Shown here: positions 8,947 through 17,670 of the stretch, one piece after another
Layout: every line of letters begins with the position of its first letter
Position numbering within the stretch: position 1 is the first letter of the stretch
NCBI GenBank assembly: GCA_015068905.1
Contig: SVJQ01000004.1
Span: 44,221-108,220 of the forward strand
Direction of reading: 5' to 3'
Length of the DNA: 64,000 bases
From: Oscillospiraceae bacterium
Lineage (GTDB): Bacteria; Bacillota; Clostridia; UBA1381; UBA9506
Position numbers and translations under genes: made by a program
Notes under the pieces: model-generated
Seen by the model: the letters and a program-made list of their open reading frames with translations, nothing else
Told to the model about the DNA's origin: nothing
Databases searched by the model: none

Positions 8947-8991
8947 AAAAACGGGCTATCTCAAAATAATGATTGAGATAGCCCGTTTTTT
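8945..8991. terminator. Bidirectional terminator
   Basis: An 18-bp stem (ACGGGCTATCTCA / TGAGATAGCCCGT, with A and T runs on both sides) serves both the YgjV-like gene and the small minus-strand gene that ends at 8999. Confidence 0.85.
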
Positions 8992-8998
8992 AATGTCT

Positions 8999-9142
8999 TT
9001 ACTTGTCCTGCTGCATTTGCTGCTTTTGGAGCAAATACTCATAAAAATCCCACACCAGCGCCTGACTTGTTTCGCTTAGATCACTAATGTCTAAATACTT
9101 TTGTTCACCGCTTAAGATTGCCTGATACGTTTTTTCATCCAT
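8999..9142 (-). CDS. Hypothetical 47-residue protein
   Basis: ATG at 9142 is preceded by AAGGAGAG at ideal spacing and the frame ends with TAA before a strong terminator, so this is a credible small gene. The product is acidic with a helical, Gln-rich C-terminus (YEYLLQKQQMQQDK); I recognise no family and see no signal peptide or membrane segment. It starts 20 bases after the T tract of a terminator that ends the structured RNA at 9212-9378, and no separate promoter is obvious, so read-through from that RNA may be its only transcription. Confidence 0.6.
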   Translation of the reverse strand: MDEKTYQAILSGEQKYLDISDLSETSQALVWDFYEYLLQKQQMQQDK

Positions 9143-9161
9143 GTTTATCTCTCCTTAAAAT

Positions 9162-9191
9162 AAAAAAGTGCACCAACCGAAGTCGGTGCAC
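9162..9191 (-). terminator. Terminator between the structured RNA and the 47-residue ORF
   Basis: On the minus strand GTGCACC and GGTGCAC close a hairpin followed by TTTTTT. It lies between the rod-shaped RNA and the Shine-Dalgarno of the small ORF, so it either ends an independent ncRNA or acts as an attenuator. Confidence 0.8.
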
Positions 9192-9211
9192 GAAAAACAC
9201 AAACTCCGATT

Positions 9212-9378
9212 GTTGCAACACAAATTGAATTAGGACGGGTATACCGTTACCATAAACCAATCTTCGGAATTTGCATTTTTACCAAATTCAAGATTAGTTT
9301 ATGATACGACTAATAAAGGTATATTATCCCTTACAGACAAAAAATACCCGTTCCTAACTATTCAATTTGTGTTGCAAC
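9212..9378 (-). ncRNA. Rod-shaped structured RNA, 6S-RNA-like candidate
   Basis: The two ends pair over about 30 bases (GTTGCAACACAAATTGAAT at one end and its near-exact complement at the other, continuing through ACGGGTAT / ATACCCGT). Next comes an asymmetric internal bubble whose 5' side is about 40 nt and includes a small hairpin (TAAGG/CCTTTA), then an apical stem (CATAAACTAATCTT / AAGATTGGTTTATG). A promoter with correct spacing starts exactly at one arm, and an intrinsic terminator follows 20 nt after the other. Length (about 167 nt), closing stem, central bubble and apical stem are the layout of 6S RNA, which sequesters housekeeping RNA polymerase. I have not matched it to a family model; a leader regulating the next ORF, or a decayed mobile element, are alternatives. 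Confidence 0.55.
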
Positions 9379-9381
9379 TTT

Positions 9382-9410
9382 ATTGTATCACAAGAATCGA
9401 CAAATTGCAA
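9382..9410 (-). promoter_or_regulatory. Promoter of the structured RNA
   Basis: TTGCAA-17-TACAAT on the minus strand; the predicted start falls at the first bases of the closing stem (around 9375-9378). Confidence 0.7.
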
Positions 9411-9475
9411 GATGTTTCACAGCAGGTTTCAAAACGTGTCAAAATACCAATAAATATATTTATAACCCCTGTAAA

Positions 9476-9632
9476 TAACTATGTAAAGGGGTCCAGGGGC
9501 AAAGCCCCTGTGTCGTTTTAAGGGGGTATGGGGGAGAATCGAAACTCCCCCATGTTTTTGCTACTTCGCGTGCCCCAGAGGGTATTGTCGCACAAAAGTA
9601 GGCCCGCCCGGCAGGGCATTTAAAACTGAAAG
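9476..9632. repeat. GC-rich hairpin-bearing intergenic element
   Basis: This stretch is richer in G and C than its surroundings and holds several palindromes: CAGGGGCAAAGCCCCTG, GGGGGAGAATCGAAACTCCCCC, and GCCCGCCCGGCAGGGC. It encodes no credible protein in any frame. The form suggests an interspersed, RNA-structured repeat, but no second copy is present in this window to prove it. Confidence 0.4.
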
Positions 9633-9683
9633 AAACAACAATTTTCCAAACAAGCGAGGCTGAATATGTTCTATTTATACAGC

Positions 9684-9711
9684 AAAAAAGCACCCATCAG
9701 GGTGCTTTTTT
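9684..9711 (-). terminator. Terminator of the serpin gene
   Basis: AAAAAGCACCC and GGGTGCTTTTT pair around ATCA immediately past the serpin stop codon. Confidence 0.85.
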
Positions 9712-9712
9712 A

Positions 9713-11446
9713 TTACTCTGCAAACGCATATTCGCCCATAAACAGAATTTCGCCGTTTGTGTTATCACGAATCACAAAGGTAAAGGGCTTATTATATTTT
9801 ACCTCTATGGGTTCGGGCGGAAGGGCTGAGCCTGCCATACCGAGTGCTGTGACTGCAGCTGCCTCTGTTCCCTCTTCATCCACACTGATGTAGGTTTTAT
9901 GGATAGCAGAGTCAATCCACATATTGCCGCTATCAAACATATTTTGAAATTCTGCATCTTTGGTAAAAGCTTTCGCGATGCCCATCACCTGCAGAATGTC
10001 ATTGAGCCCCGTGCTGTATTCTACTTTAAATTTCGGCACGGATAAAGCCACATACTCAGATTCAAAGCTTGCATTTTTAAGGACTGCCTCAGGACTGAAT
10101 GCCCCGTCACCCATCAAAAGATACATGCTGACATCCATATCCTCAAGCTTTTTGGTCTCAACATATTCCCCTTTTTCGTTGAACACATCTTCTCTTGTCT
10201 GATACGGCAGAGACACAATGGTCACGCCATCAGCTTCAGCATATTGCATCCAGGCGGTGCGATTCATAAAATCAATTTTAGTTTCCTGACCGTTTCTGTC
10301 AGTAAACACGTCCTCTGCAGTAGCACCTTTGTTAAACTCCTTGAGCCATCTGCCTTTAAAATAAACGGCATTGACAAGCATTGCCCAGAAGTCTTTGTTA
10401 TCTTCTGTAATAATAGCAGGAATTTTACCTGTTGTCTTCTCGTCTACCCAGCTATTTATGCGGCTCACAGCATTCTTATTGTTCACAATGTCAGCCGTAG
10501 CACCAAAAACCTCGGCAAGCTGATTGGTATAAGCCTGCGAAAAACGCTGCGCCGTCTTATCGCTGTTAATCCAGACAGAGTTGGCAACCTGAAGCCTCAG
10601 CAAGTCAGACTGTGCATATTTTGCAAGCATATTTTGAATTTCTTTATTATAAGCATCTAAATCCTCTACGCCCACAGCGCTCAGAATTTCATCACGAGTC
10701 TCGCCATCTGCGCCGTTTGCCGCCATTAAAAGCGCCATTTTGATAGATAATGGCGAGAACATATAGTTCTGATTCTCCGGCATCTGCGCGTTCATGTTGT
10801 CTGCAAAAGTAACGGCTACATTCCGGCTGCCTGTAATGGCGTCGTACATCCGAACCAAGGTTGCCACTGCCTGCTCTGCGGTATAGGCGCCCTTCGGGCT
10901 GAATCGGTTTTCACCCACGCCCTGCATAATACCCATGTTACAAACATTTTGCACCGCACTCATTGCCCAATCGGAAATCTCTGTTTCATCATCAAACAGA
11001 TAATACACCTCGTGGTGTGCAAGGCTTGCAAATAAGCCGATTCTGTCTAAAATGGTTGCAGCCTCTTCACGGGTCAGCGGTGCCTTCGGGTCAAACAGTC
11101 CGTTGCCTTTGCCTGCAACAATGCCTAGGGCATATAGTGCTAAAACCTTTTCATTGTCAGTGTCCGCAAATGCCTTCGGATAAACATTGCCGCCATGTCC
11201 GCCCATCGCCTTATCCAGCATATTATAGGCAAGCTCACAAAACTGTTCACGGGTAATATTTCGGGTCCAAGAGACCTTAAAAGCATTTGTAATCCCAAGG
11301 CTGTCCGCCTGTGCAACATATTCCATTGCCCAGTCGCTAGGGGCTCCCATGTCTCCGTGGCCAAGCTCAGCACTATCAGTTATTACCGGCACACTCGCTA
11401 TAAAAAGCATAGCCACCATCAAAAACATTGATAACACTTTTTTCAT
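9713..11446 (-). CDS. Surface-anchored serpin with three SLH domains
   Basis: 577 residues from ATG 11446, which has AAAGGGG eight bases upstream. A signal peptide (about 1-25) is followed by three S-layer homology repeats (about 30-195; for example DPKAPLTREEAATIL), which bind pyruvylated wall polymers, and then a full serpin domain (about 205-577). The reactive-centre loop keeps the small-residue hinge of inhibitory serpins (GTEAAAVT from residue 526). Aligned on the following Pro-Pro, the scissile bond would be Ser540-Ala541, which points to an elastase-like target. Inhibitory serpins trap serine proteases by cleavage-driven loop insertion. The product should therefore be a cell-surface protease inhibitor. 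Confidence 0.92.
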   Translation of the reverse strand: MKKVLSMFLMVAMLFIASVPVITDSAELGHGDMGAPSDWAMEYVAQADSLGITNAFKVSWTRNITREQFCELAYNMLDKAMGGHGGNVYPKAFADTDNEKVLALYALGIVAGKGNGLFDPKAPLTREEAATILDRIGLFASLAHHEVYYLFDDETEISDWAMSAVQNVCNMGIMQGVGENRFSPKGAYTAEQAVATLVRMYDAITGSRNVAVTFADNMNAQMPENQNYMFSPLSIKMALLMAANGADGETRDEILSAVGVEDLDAYNKEIQNMLAKYAQSDLLRLQVANSVWINSDKTAQRFSQAYTNQLAEVFGATADIVNNKNAVSRINSWVDEKTTGKIPAIITEDNKDFWAMLVNAVYFKGRWLKEFNKGATAEDVFTDRNGQETKIDFMNRTAWMQYAEADGVTIVSLPYQTREDVFNEKGEYVETKKLEDMDVSMYLLMGDGAFSPEAVLKNASFESEYVALSVPKFKVEYSTGLNDILQVMGIAKAFTKDAEFQNMFDSGNMWIDSAIHKTYISVDEEGTEAAAVTALGMAGSALPPEPIEVKYNKPFTFVIRDNTNGEILFMGEYAFAE

Positions 11447-11494
11447 CAAAACATCCCCTTTCAAATAAGGTTTTCCTTTACCTATGTTACCTTC

Positions 11495-11523
11495 ATTCTA
11501 GCATATCACTTGATAAATTGCAA
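11495..11523 (-). promoter_or_regulatory. Promoter of the serpin gene
   Basis: TTGCAA-17-TAGAAT on the minus strand, about 50 bp before the start codon. Confidence 0.6.
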
Positions 11524-11568
11524 GAAAAAAAGACTCCCGTAAAATAACCGCGTTTTACGAAAGTCTTT
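11524..11568 (-). terminator. Terminator of the ferredoxin gene
   Basis: AAAGACTTTCGTAAAA and TTTTACGGGAGTCTTT pair on the minus strand and are followed by TTTT. It insulates the ferredoxin from the serpin promoter that begins in the same stretch. Confidence 0.75.
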
Positions 11569-11578
11569 GACTAAAAAC

Positions 11579-11764
11579 CTATTCCCCTGTCACAATCACA
11601 CTGACAGGGCAACCTTCGGCTGACTCACTGACTGCCCCTTCCTGACCTTTTTCCGGCTGGGCATAAACCTCTGCGGTGCCATCGTCTTTCATTCTGAAAA
11701 CCTCAGGGCAGGTGCCGGTGCAAAGCCCACAACCGATGCAGCCCTCAACAATAGTAACGTTCAT
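11579..11764 (-). CDS. Single-cluster [4Fe-4S] ferredoxin
   Basis: 61 residues, a small cytosolic electron carrier. The motif CIGCGLCTGTCP gives Cys9, Cys12 and Cys15, and the fourth ligand is Cys52 in GCP. This is the one-cluster form seen in Thermotoga and related ferredoxins. Cys19 has no partner for the disulfide seen in the Thermotoga protein. Start has AAAGGAGAG upstream. Monocistronic; its redox partner cannot be told from the neighbours. Confidence 0.92.
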   Translation of the reverse strand: MNVTIVEGCIGCGLCTGTCPEVFRMKDDGTAEVYAQPEKGQEGAVSESAEGCPVSVIVTGE

Positions 11765-11858
11765 ATACGTCTCTCCTTTATGAATGATAGAATACCATTA
11801 TTTTCCCTGATTTTTACACTTTTATGCAAAATAGTTCTTCGGACTTTTGGTGAATCTA

Positions 11859-11887
11859 TTGACAAAACCTGCGGTTCATAGTATAAT
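11859..11887 (+). promoter_or_regulatory. Promoter of tRNA-Thr
   Basis: TTGACA-17-TATAAT, a full consensus promoter, ending 17 bp before the mature tRNA. Confidence 0.85.
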
Positions 11888-11904
11888 AAGGAAAGATTTT
11901 AAAC

Positions 11905-11980
11905 GCTGGTGTGGCTCAGTCGGTAGAGCAGCTGATTCGTAATCAGCAGATCGTCGGTTCAAGTCCGATCACCAGCTCCA
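11905..11980 (+). tRNA. tRNA-Thr (anticodon CGT)
   Basis: 76 nt with the CCA tail encoded. Acceptor arms GCTGGTG/CACCAGC, D arm GCTC/GAGC, anticodon stem GCTGA/TCAGC with loop TTCGTAA (anticodon CGT at 11938-11940, reading ACG), T arm GTCGG/CCGAT with loop TTCAAGT. All arms pair. It is transcribed alone from a consensus promoter and ends at its own terminator. Confidence 0.96.
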
Positions 11981-12012
11981 AAAAAAGACTTGTCAATTGA
12001 CAAGTCTTTTTT
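11981..12012 (+). terminator. Terminator of tRNA-Thr
   Basis: AAAAAGACTTGTCAA and TTGACAAGTCTTTTT form a perfect stem with T runs on both strands, beginning right at the CCA end. Confidence 0.88.
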
Positions 12013-12015
12013 CTA

Positions 12016-12184
12016 TGAAATAAATCCTGACGTATTTGTGAAATACCCTTCGGGTGTGAAATATCGCTACGCAATATGAAATGCCTGCGGCATGAAAGGA
12101 TTTATTTTATTTCACATTTTGCGATAGCAAAATATTTCATAATCCGTAGGATTCTTTCATATCGAGCAAAGCGAGATATTTCAC
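12016..12184. repeat. Array of mini-hairpins separated by TGAAAT/ATTTCA
   Basis: About eight short units of 16-26 bp, each a TGAAAT or ATTTCA tag plus a 4-8 bp stem-loop: TACCCTTCGGGT, ATATCGCTACGCAATAT, ATGCCTGCGGCAT, ATTTTGCGATAGCAAAAT, AATCCGTAGGATT, ATATCGAGCAAAGCGAGATAT. The tags point one way in the left half and the other way in the right half, and the left half is also bounded by TGAAATAAATCCT and its complement. The whole is thus a large imperfect palindrome. It encodes no protein. Confidence 0.7.
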
Positions 12185-12221
12185 AAAAAAACAGCCTCTG
12201 CAAAAGCAGAGGCTGTTTTAA
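12185..12221 (-). terminator. Terminator of groESL
   Basis: AACAGCCTCTGC and GCAGAGGCTGTT pair around TTTT with a long T run on the minus strand, 20 bp after the groEL stop. Confidence 0.88.
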
Positions 12222-12240
12222 TTTACCTTTTATGTGTTTC

Positions 12241-13884
<1,644 letters not shown>

Positions 13885-13889
13885 TTAAA

Positions 13890-14186
<297 letters not shown>

Positions 14187-14220
14187 TTAAATTATATAAA
14201 CGTTAATTGTTAACAAATTG

Positions 14221-14247
14221 TTAGCACTCTTGACCATTGAGTGCTAA
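14221..14247 (-). promoter_or_regulatory. CIRCE operator (HrcA binding site)
   Basis: A perfect match to TTAGCACTC-N9-GAGTGCTAA, located between the groESL promoter and the groES start, so HrcA would block elongation or initiation in unstressed cells. hrcA itself is not in this window. Confidence 0.97.
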
Positions 14248-14257
14248 CACAAGTTAT

Positions 14258-14286
14258 ATAATACTCAATATTTCACTTTTTGGCAA
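14258..14286 (-). promoter_or_regulatory. Promoter of groESL
   Basis: TTGCCA-17-TATTAT on the minus strand; the -10 ends 10 bp before the CIRCE element, as usual for HrcA-controlled operons. Confidence 0.65.
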
Positions 14287-14373
14287 ATATTATGCTAAGT
14301 CATTTTTTTAAATTATTCTTATTTTTCTTGTGATTTCTTTCGTTTTCTTTCATTTTCTTTAAATTGCTGAATA

Positions 14374-14402
14374 TTGATAAATTTTCCGGGGTCTGTTATA
14401 CT
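14374..14402 (+). promoter_or_regulatory. Promoter of the FAD oxidoreductase-hflX-yigZ unit
   Basis: TTGATA-17-TATACT, about 38 bp before the start codon at 14440. Confidence 0.6.
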
Positions 14403-14439
14403 AAGAAATGTAGAAAATAACGTAAATGAGTGATAGAAA

Positions 14440-15687
14440 ATGGACTTTGATGTACTGGTCATCGGTGCCGGTGCTGCCGGGTTGATGGCAGCAGGCACAG
14501 CCGCTATGTATGGCGCAGACACCTGCCTTTTAGAAAAAAATGAAAAATGTGGCAAAAAGCTGTTCATTACCGGCAAGGGGCGTTGCAATGTGACAAACGC
14601 TGCACCGATTGCCGACTTTATGGGGCAGATTCCCGGTGACGGCCGGTTTTTATACAGCGCCTTTTCTACCTTTAATAATGAAGACCTGCGTGAGCTTTTG
14701 CTGCAAAGAGGTGTTGAAACCAAAGTCGAGCGTGGTGGTCGTGTGTTCCCCGTCAGCGATAAATCCTCCGATGTGATCCGTGCTCTTTCAGAATATGCTA
14801 CTTGCTGTCGATCCGTTCAGTATAACGCCAAAGTCAAAGAACTCATCATAAAAGACGGCGCTGTTTGCGGGGTGAGCCTTTCAGGCGGTAAGAAAATAAC
14901 AGCCAAAGCCATCATCATTGCAACCGGCGGTGTGAGCTATCCCCAGACAGGGTCAGATGGTGACGGCTATCGTTTTGCAAAGACAGCAGGGCATCAGATT
15001 ATTGAGCCCAAGCCCTCACTCGTTCCCTTAGAAACCGTCGAAAGCTGGCCTAAGGATGCTATGGGGCTCTCCCTTAAAAATGTGACCCTGACAGCAAAAA
15101 ATAAAAGCGGAAAAGTGCTGTATCAGGAAAACGGCGAAATGCTGTTTACCCATTTTGGCATTTCCGGTCCTTTGGTGCTTTCTGCCAGCGCGCATATGCG
15201 TGACTATAGTCGCGACCGCTACACCGTGACTGTTGATTTAAAACCGGCACTCATGCCTGAGCAGCTTGACAACCGGATTCTCAGGGATTTTGCTGAGGAA
15301 ATTAACAAAGACTTTATTAACAGCTTAGATAAATTGCTCCCCAAAAAACTGATTCCCGTCATTGTGAAGCTGTCCGCCATTGACCCAAGGAAAAAGGTAA
15401 ATGAAATCACAAAGGAAGAAAGAAGCCGCTTGGTACGACTTTTAAAAGAGCTGACCTTGACGGTTAAACGCCCCCGCCCCATCGCGGAAGCCATTATCAC
15501 GGCCGGCGGCGTTTCTACAAAAGAGGTTGTGCCAAAGACAATGGAATCAAAACAGGTAGCCGGTCTTTACTTTGCCGGCGAGGTATTGGACCTTGATGCC
15601 TATACCGGCGGCTATAACCTGCAGATTGCTTTTTCCACCGGCTACTTAGCCGGTAAAAGTGCCGCAGAAGCAGTTTTAGGATACTAA
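14440..15687 (+). CDS. NAD(P)/FAD-dependent oxidoreductase, HI0933/YhiN family
   Basis: 415 residues. The N-terminal dinucleotide-binding motif is IGAGAAGLMAAG, and the family-specific stretch KKLFITGKGRCNVTNA follows at about 37-53; the C-terminal FAD-contact motif is FAGEVLDLDAYTGGYNLQ. These are hallmarks of the HI0933-like flavoprotein family. Some members in gut Clostridia (BaiN-type) have been linked to bile-acid reduction, but the family is broad and the substrate here is unknown. No good Shine-Dalgarno precedes the start. hflX follows after 22 bp. Confidence 0.85.
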   Translation: MDFDVLVIGAGAAGLMAAGTAAMYGADTCLLEKNEKCGKKLFITGKGRCNVTNAAPIADFMGQIPGDGRFLYSAFSTFNNEDLRELLLQRGVETKVERGGRVFPVSDKSSDVIRALSEYATCCRSVQYNAKVKELIIKDGAVCGVSLSGGKKITAKAIIIATGGVSYPQTGSDGDGYRFAKTAGHQIIEPKPSLVPLETVESWPKDAMGLSLKNVTLTAKNKSGKVLYQENGEMLFTHFGISGPLVLSASAHMRDYSRDRYTVTVDLKPALMPEQLDNRILRDFAEEINKDFINSLDKLLPKKLIPVIVKLSAIDPRKKVNEITKEERSRLVRLLKELTLTVKRPRPIAEAIITAGGVSTKEVVPKTMESKQVAGLYFAGEVLDLDAYTGGYNLQIAFSTGYLAGKSAAEAVLGY

Positions 15688-15709
15688 AAACACACGAAAG
15701 GAGCCTCTT

Positions 15710-16993
15710 ATGGCTTTAGTTGAAACCAAACAGGAAATAGAACGTGCCGTTTTGGCAGGTGTGCACACCGGCAGCGGCGACCCCTTAAAAGATACAACCG
15801 AAGAATCCATCGCCGAGCTTTCACGTCTGGCAGAAACCGCCGGCGCTGAAACAGTAGGCGTTCTCATTCAAAATCGCCCCAGCCCTGAAAACGCAACCTA
15901 TCTGGGTGAGGGCAAGGTGGAGGAACTCTTAAATGCCTGCCAGACGCTGGATGCAACGCTGGTCATATTTGACAGCGAGCTCTCCCCCATTCAGCTTAAA
16001 AACTTAGAGAAAATTTTAGGTCTGCGTGTCATTGACCGTAGCATGCTGATTTTAGATATCTTTGCCCGTCACGCCCATTCCAGCGAGGGTAAAATTCAGG
16101 TTGAGTTGGCACAGCTCCGCTATATGCTGCCCCGCCTGATGGGCATCGGCACACAGCTTTCCCGCTTAGGTGCCGGCATTGGCACCCGTGGTCCCGGTGA
16201 AACACGGCTTGAAACTGACCGCCGTCACATTCGCCGCCGGATTCATCACCTGCAAGAAGCCCTCTCAGAGGTCCGCAAGCACCGCGAGCTGCTTCGTGCC
16301 GGTCGCAAAAACGACAAAGCTATTACTGTTGCCTTAGCCGGCTATACCAACGCAGGAAAATCTACTTTATTAAATATATTAACCGGTGCCGAGGTATATG
16401 CTGAGGATAAGCTTTTTGCAACCCTGGACCCCACTGTTCGTGGCTTTAGCTTAGAAGACGGCAGACAAATTTTAATGATTGACACCGTCGGCTTTATCCG
16501 CAAGCTGCCCCACCACTTAATTGAGGCCTTTAAATCTACTTTGGAAGAAATTTCGCTTGCCGATGTCATCGTGCATGTTGCCGACGGCTCAAACCCTGAA
16601 TATCTGCAGCATATTCAGGTTGTCAGCGGCATTTTGTCAGAGCTTGGCGCCGGAGATAAGCCGGTGGTGCTTGCCTTTAACAAATCTGATGCAAAGCCGG
16701 ATGATTTGGAGCTGCCTGCTTCCCTCCCCGGCACAGAAAAAACTGTTTCTATCAGTGCTAAAACAGGCACAGGACTATCAGATTTAATCGACGCCATAGC
16801 TGATGTTGCCCCCGGTAAAAAGCAGGCATTCACCTTAAAAATTCCCTTTTCTCAGGGCGCACTTTTATCTGAACTTCACGAAAACCATCCCATTTTAAAA
16901 GAAGAGTATGAGCCGAACGGCACTTTAGTGGAAGTTCTTTTAAATGCCGGCGACTATAATCGCTTTAAACCTTACCTTGCAAAAGAGGAGTAA
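15710..16993 (+). CDS. hflX: Ribosome-associated GTPase HflX
   Basis: 427 residues. The N-terminal HflX domain (about 25-190) includes the Gly-rich GTRGPGETRLETDRR segment; the G domain starts near 200 with G1 GYTNAGKST, G3 DTVGF and G4 NKSD. HflX splits stalled ribosomes under stress. The start has AAAGGAG eight bases before ATG. The C-terminal part holds an extra helical region typical of the Firmicute proteins. Confidence 0.95.
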   Translation: MALVETKQEIERAVLAGVHTGSGDPLKDTTEESIAELSRLAETAGAETVGVLIQNRPSPENATYLGEGKVEELLNACQTLDATLVIFDSELSPIQLKNLEKILGLRVIDRSMLILDIFARHAHSSEGKIQVELAQLRYMLPRLMGIGTQLSRLGAGIGTRGPGETRLETDRRHIRRRIHHLQEALSEVRKHRELLRAGRKNDKAITVALAGYTNAGKSTLLNILTGAEVYAEDKLFATLDPTVRGFSLEDGRQILMIDTVGFIRKLPHHLIEAFKSTLEEISLADVIVHVADGSNPEYLQHIQVVSGILSELGAGDKPVVLAFNKSDAKPDDLELPASLPGTEKTVSISAKTGTGLSDLIDAIADVAPGKKQAFTLKIPFSQGALLSELHENHPILKEEYEPNGTLVEVLLNAGDYNRFKPYLAKEE

Positions 16994-16997
16994 CCCC

Positions 16998-17627
16998 ATG
17001 GAAAAAGACTATAAAACCATAAAACAGCCTGCACGGGCAGAACACGTTGAAAAAAAATCCCGTTTTATTGCAACGGTTCGCCCCGTAACTACCGAGGCAC
17101 AGGCCCTTGCCTTTATTGCGGAAATGCGGAAGGAATTTTCTGACGCTACCCATAACACCTATGCCTATGTCATCCGCGAAAACAACATTGCCCGTTTTTC
17201 TGATGACGGGGAGCCGGGCGGCACGGCAGGTCTGCCTATGATGGAAGTGTTAAAACAGGAAGAACTGCAGGATGTGGCCGTGGTTGTAACCCGTTACTTT
17301 GGCGGCACACTTCTCGGTGCCGGCGGTTTGGTTCGTGCCTATTCAAAGGGCGCTAAAATTGGTGTAGATGCCGGCATTATTTCTGTGATGACAGATTGCA
17401 CCGTGCTAAAAATCACCGTCAGCTATGAGCTTTACGGACGTCTGCAGTATCTGTTAGAGCAAGAGAATTTAAAAATTGAGGAATCTGACTTTGGTCAGGA
17501 TGTTTCGGTCACCGTTTGTATCCGCTCAGCTCTGTTAGATGCTTTTCAGAAAAAGCTGACCGAAACCACCAACGGCCGGAGTCAATGTGAAATTATCTCC
17601 ACCGAATACAGACCCATAGAAATTTAA
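16998..17627 (+). CDS. yigZ: YigZ/IMPACT family protein
   Basis: 209 residues from ATG 16998, just after the hflX stop with AGAGGAG inside the end of hflX; a start further upstream inside hflX is unlikely. The N-terminal UPF0029 domain carries FSDDGEPGGTAG and VVVTRYFGGTLLGAGGLVRAY, the family signatures; a C-terminal DUF1949 ferredoxin-like domain completes it. It is related to eukaryotic IMPACT, an inhibitor of the kinase GCN2. The bacterial role is unknown, although pairing with hflX suggests a link to translation. Confidence 0.92.
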   Translation: MEKDYKTIKQPARAEHVEKKSRFIATVRPVTTEAQALAFIAEMRKEFSDATHNTYAYVIRENNIARFSDDGEPGGTAGLPMMEVLKQEELQDVAVVVTRYFGGTLLGAGGLVRAYSKGAKIGVDAGIISVMTDCTVLKITVSYELYGRLQYLLEQENLKIEESDFGQDVSVTVCIRSALLDAFQKKLTETTNGRSQCEIISTEYRPIEI

Positions 17628-17660
17628 AAAAGCTGCCTTGCTTTGCAAGGCAGCTTTTTT
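17626..17660. terminator. Bidirectional terminator of yigZ and prsA
   Basis: AAAAAAGCTGCCTTG and CAAGGCAGCTTTTTT form a perfect stem between the two converging genes. Confidence 0.88.
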
Positions 17661-17670
17661 CATTAACTTA

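Noticed and set aside
9212..9378. Reading the rod-shaped RNA as a MITE
   Set aside because: Long inverted ends fit, but no convincing target duplication is seen, and a correctly spaced promoter and terminator point to an RNA gene. Kept as an alternative only.
9460..9693. 77-codon minus-strand frame
   Set aside because: Lies entirely in the GC-rich hairpin element, has no ribosome site and its composition follows the palindromes rather than a protein.
12016..12184. CRISPR array
   Set aside because: Units are 16-26 bp, the repeated tag is 6 bp, orientation flips midway, and no cas genes exist.
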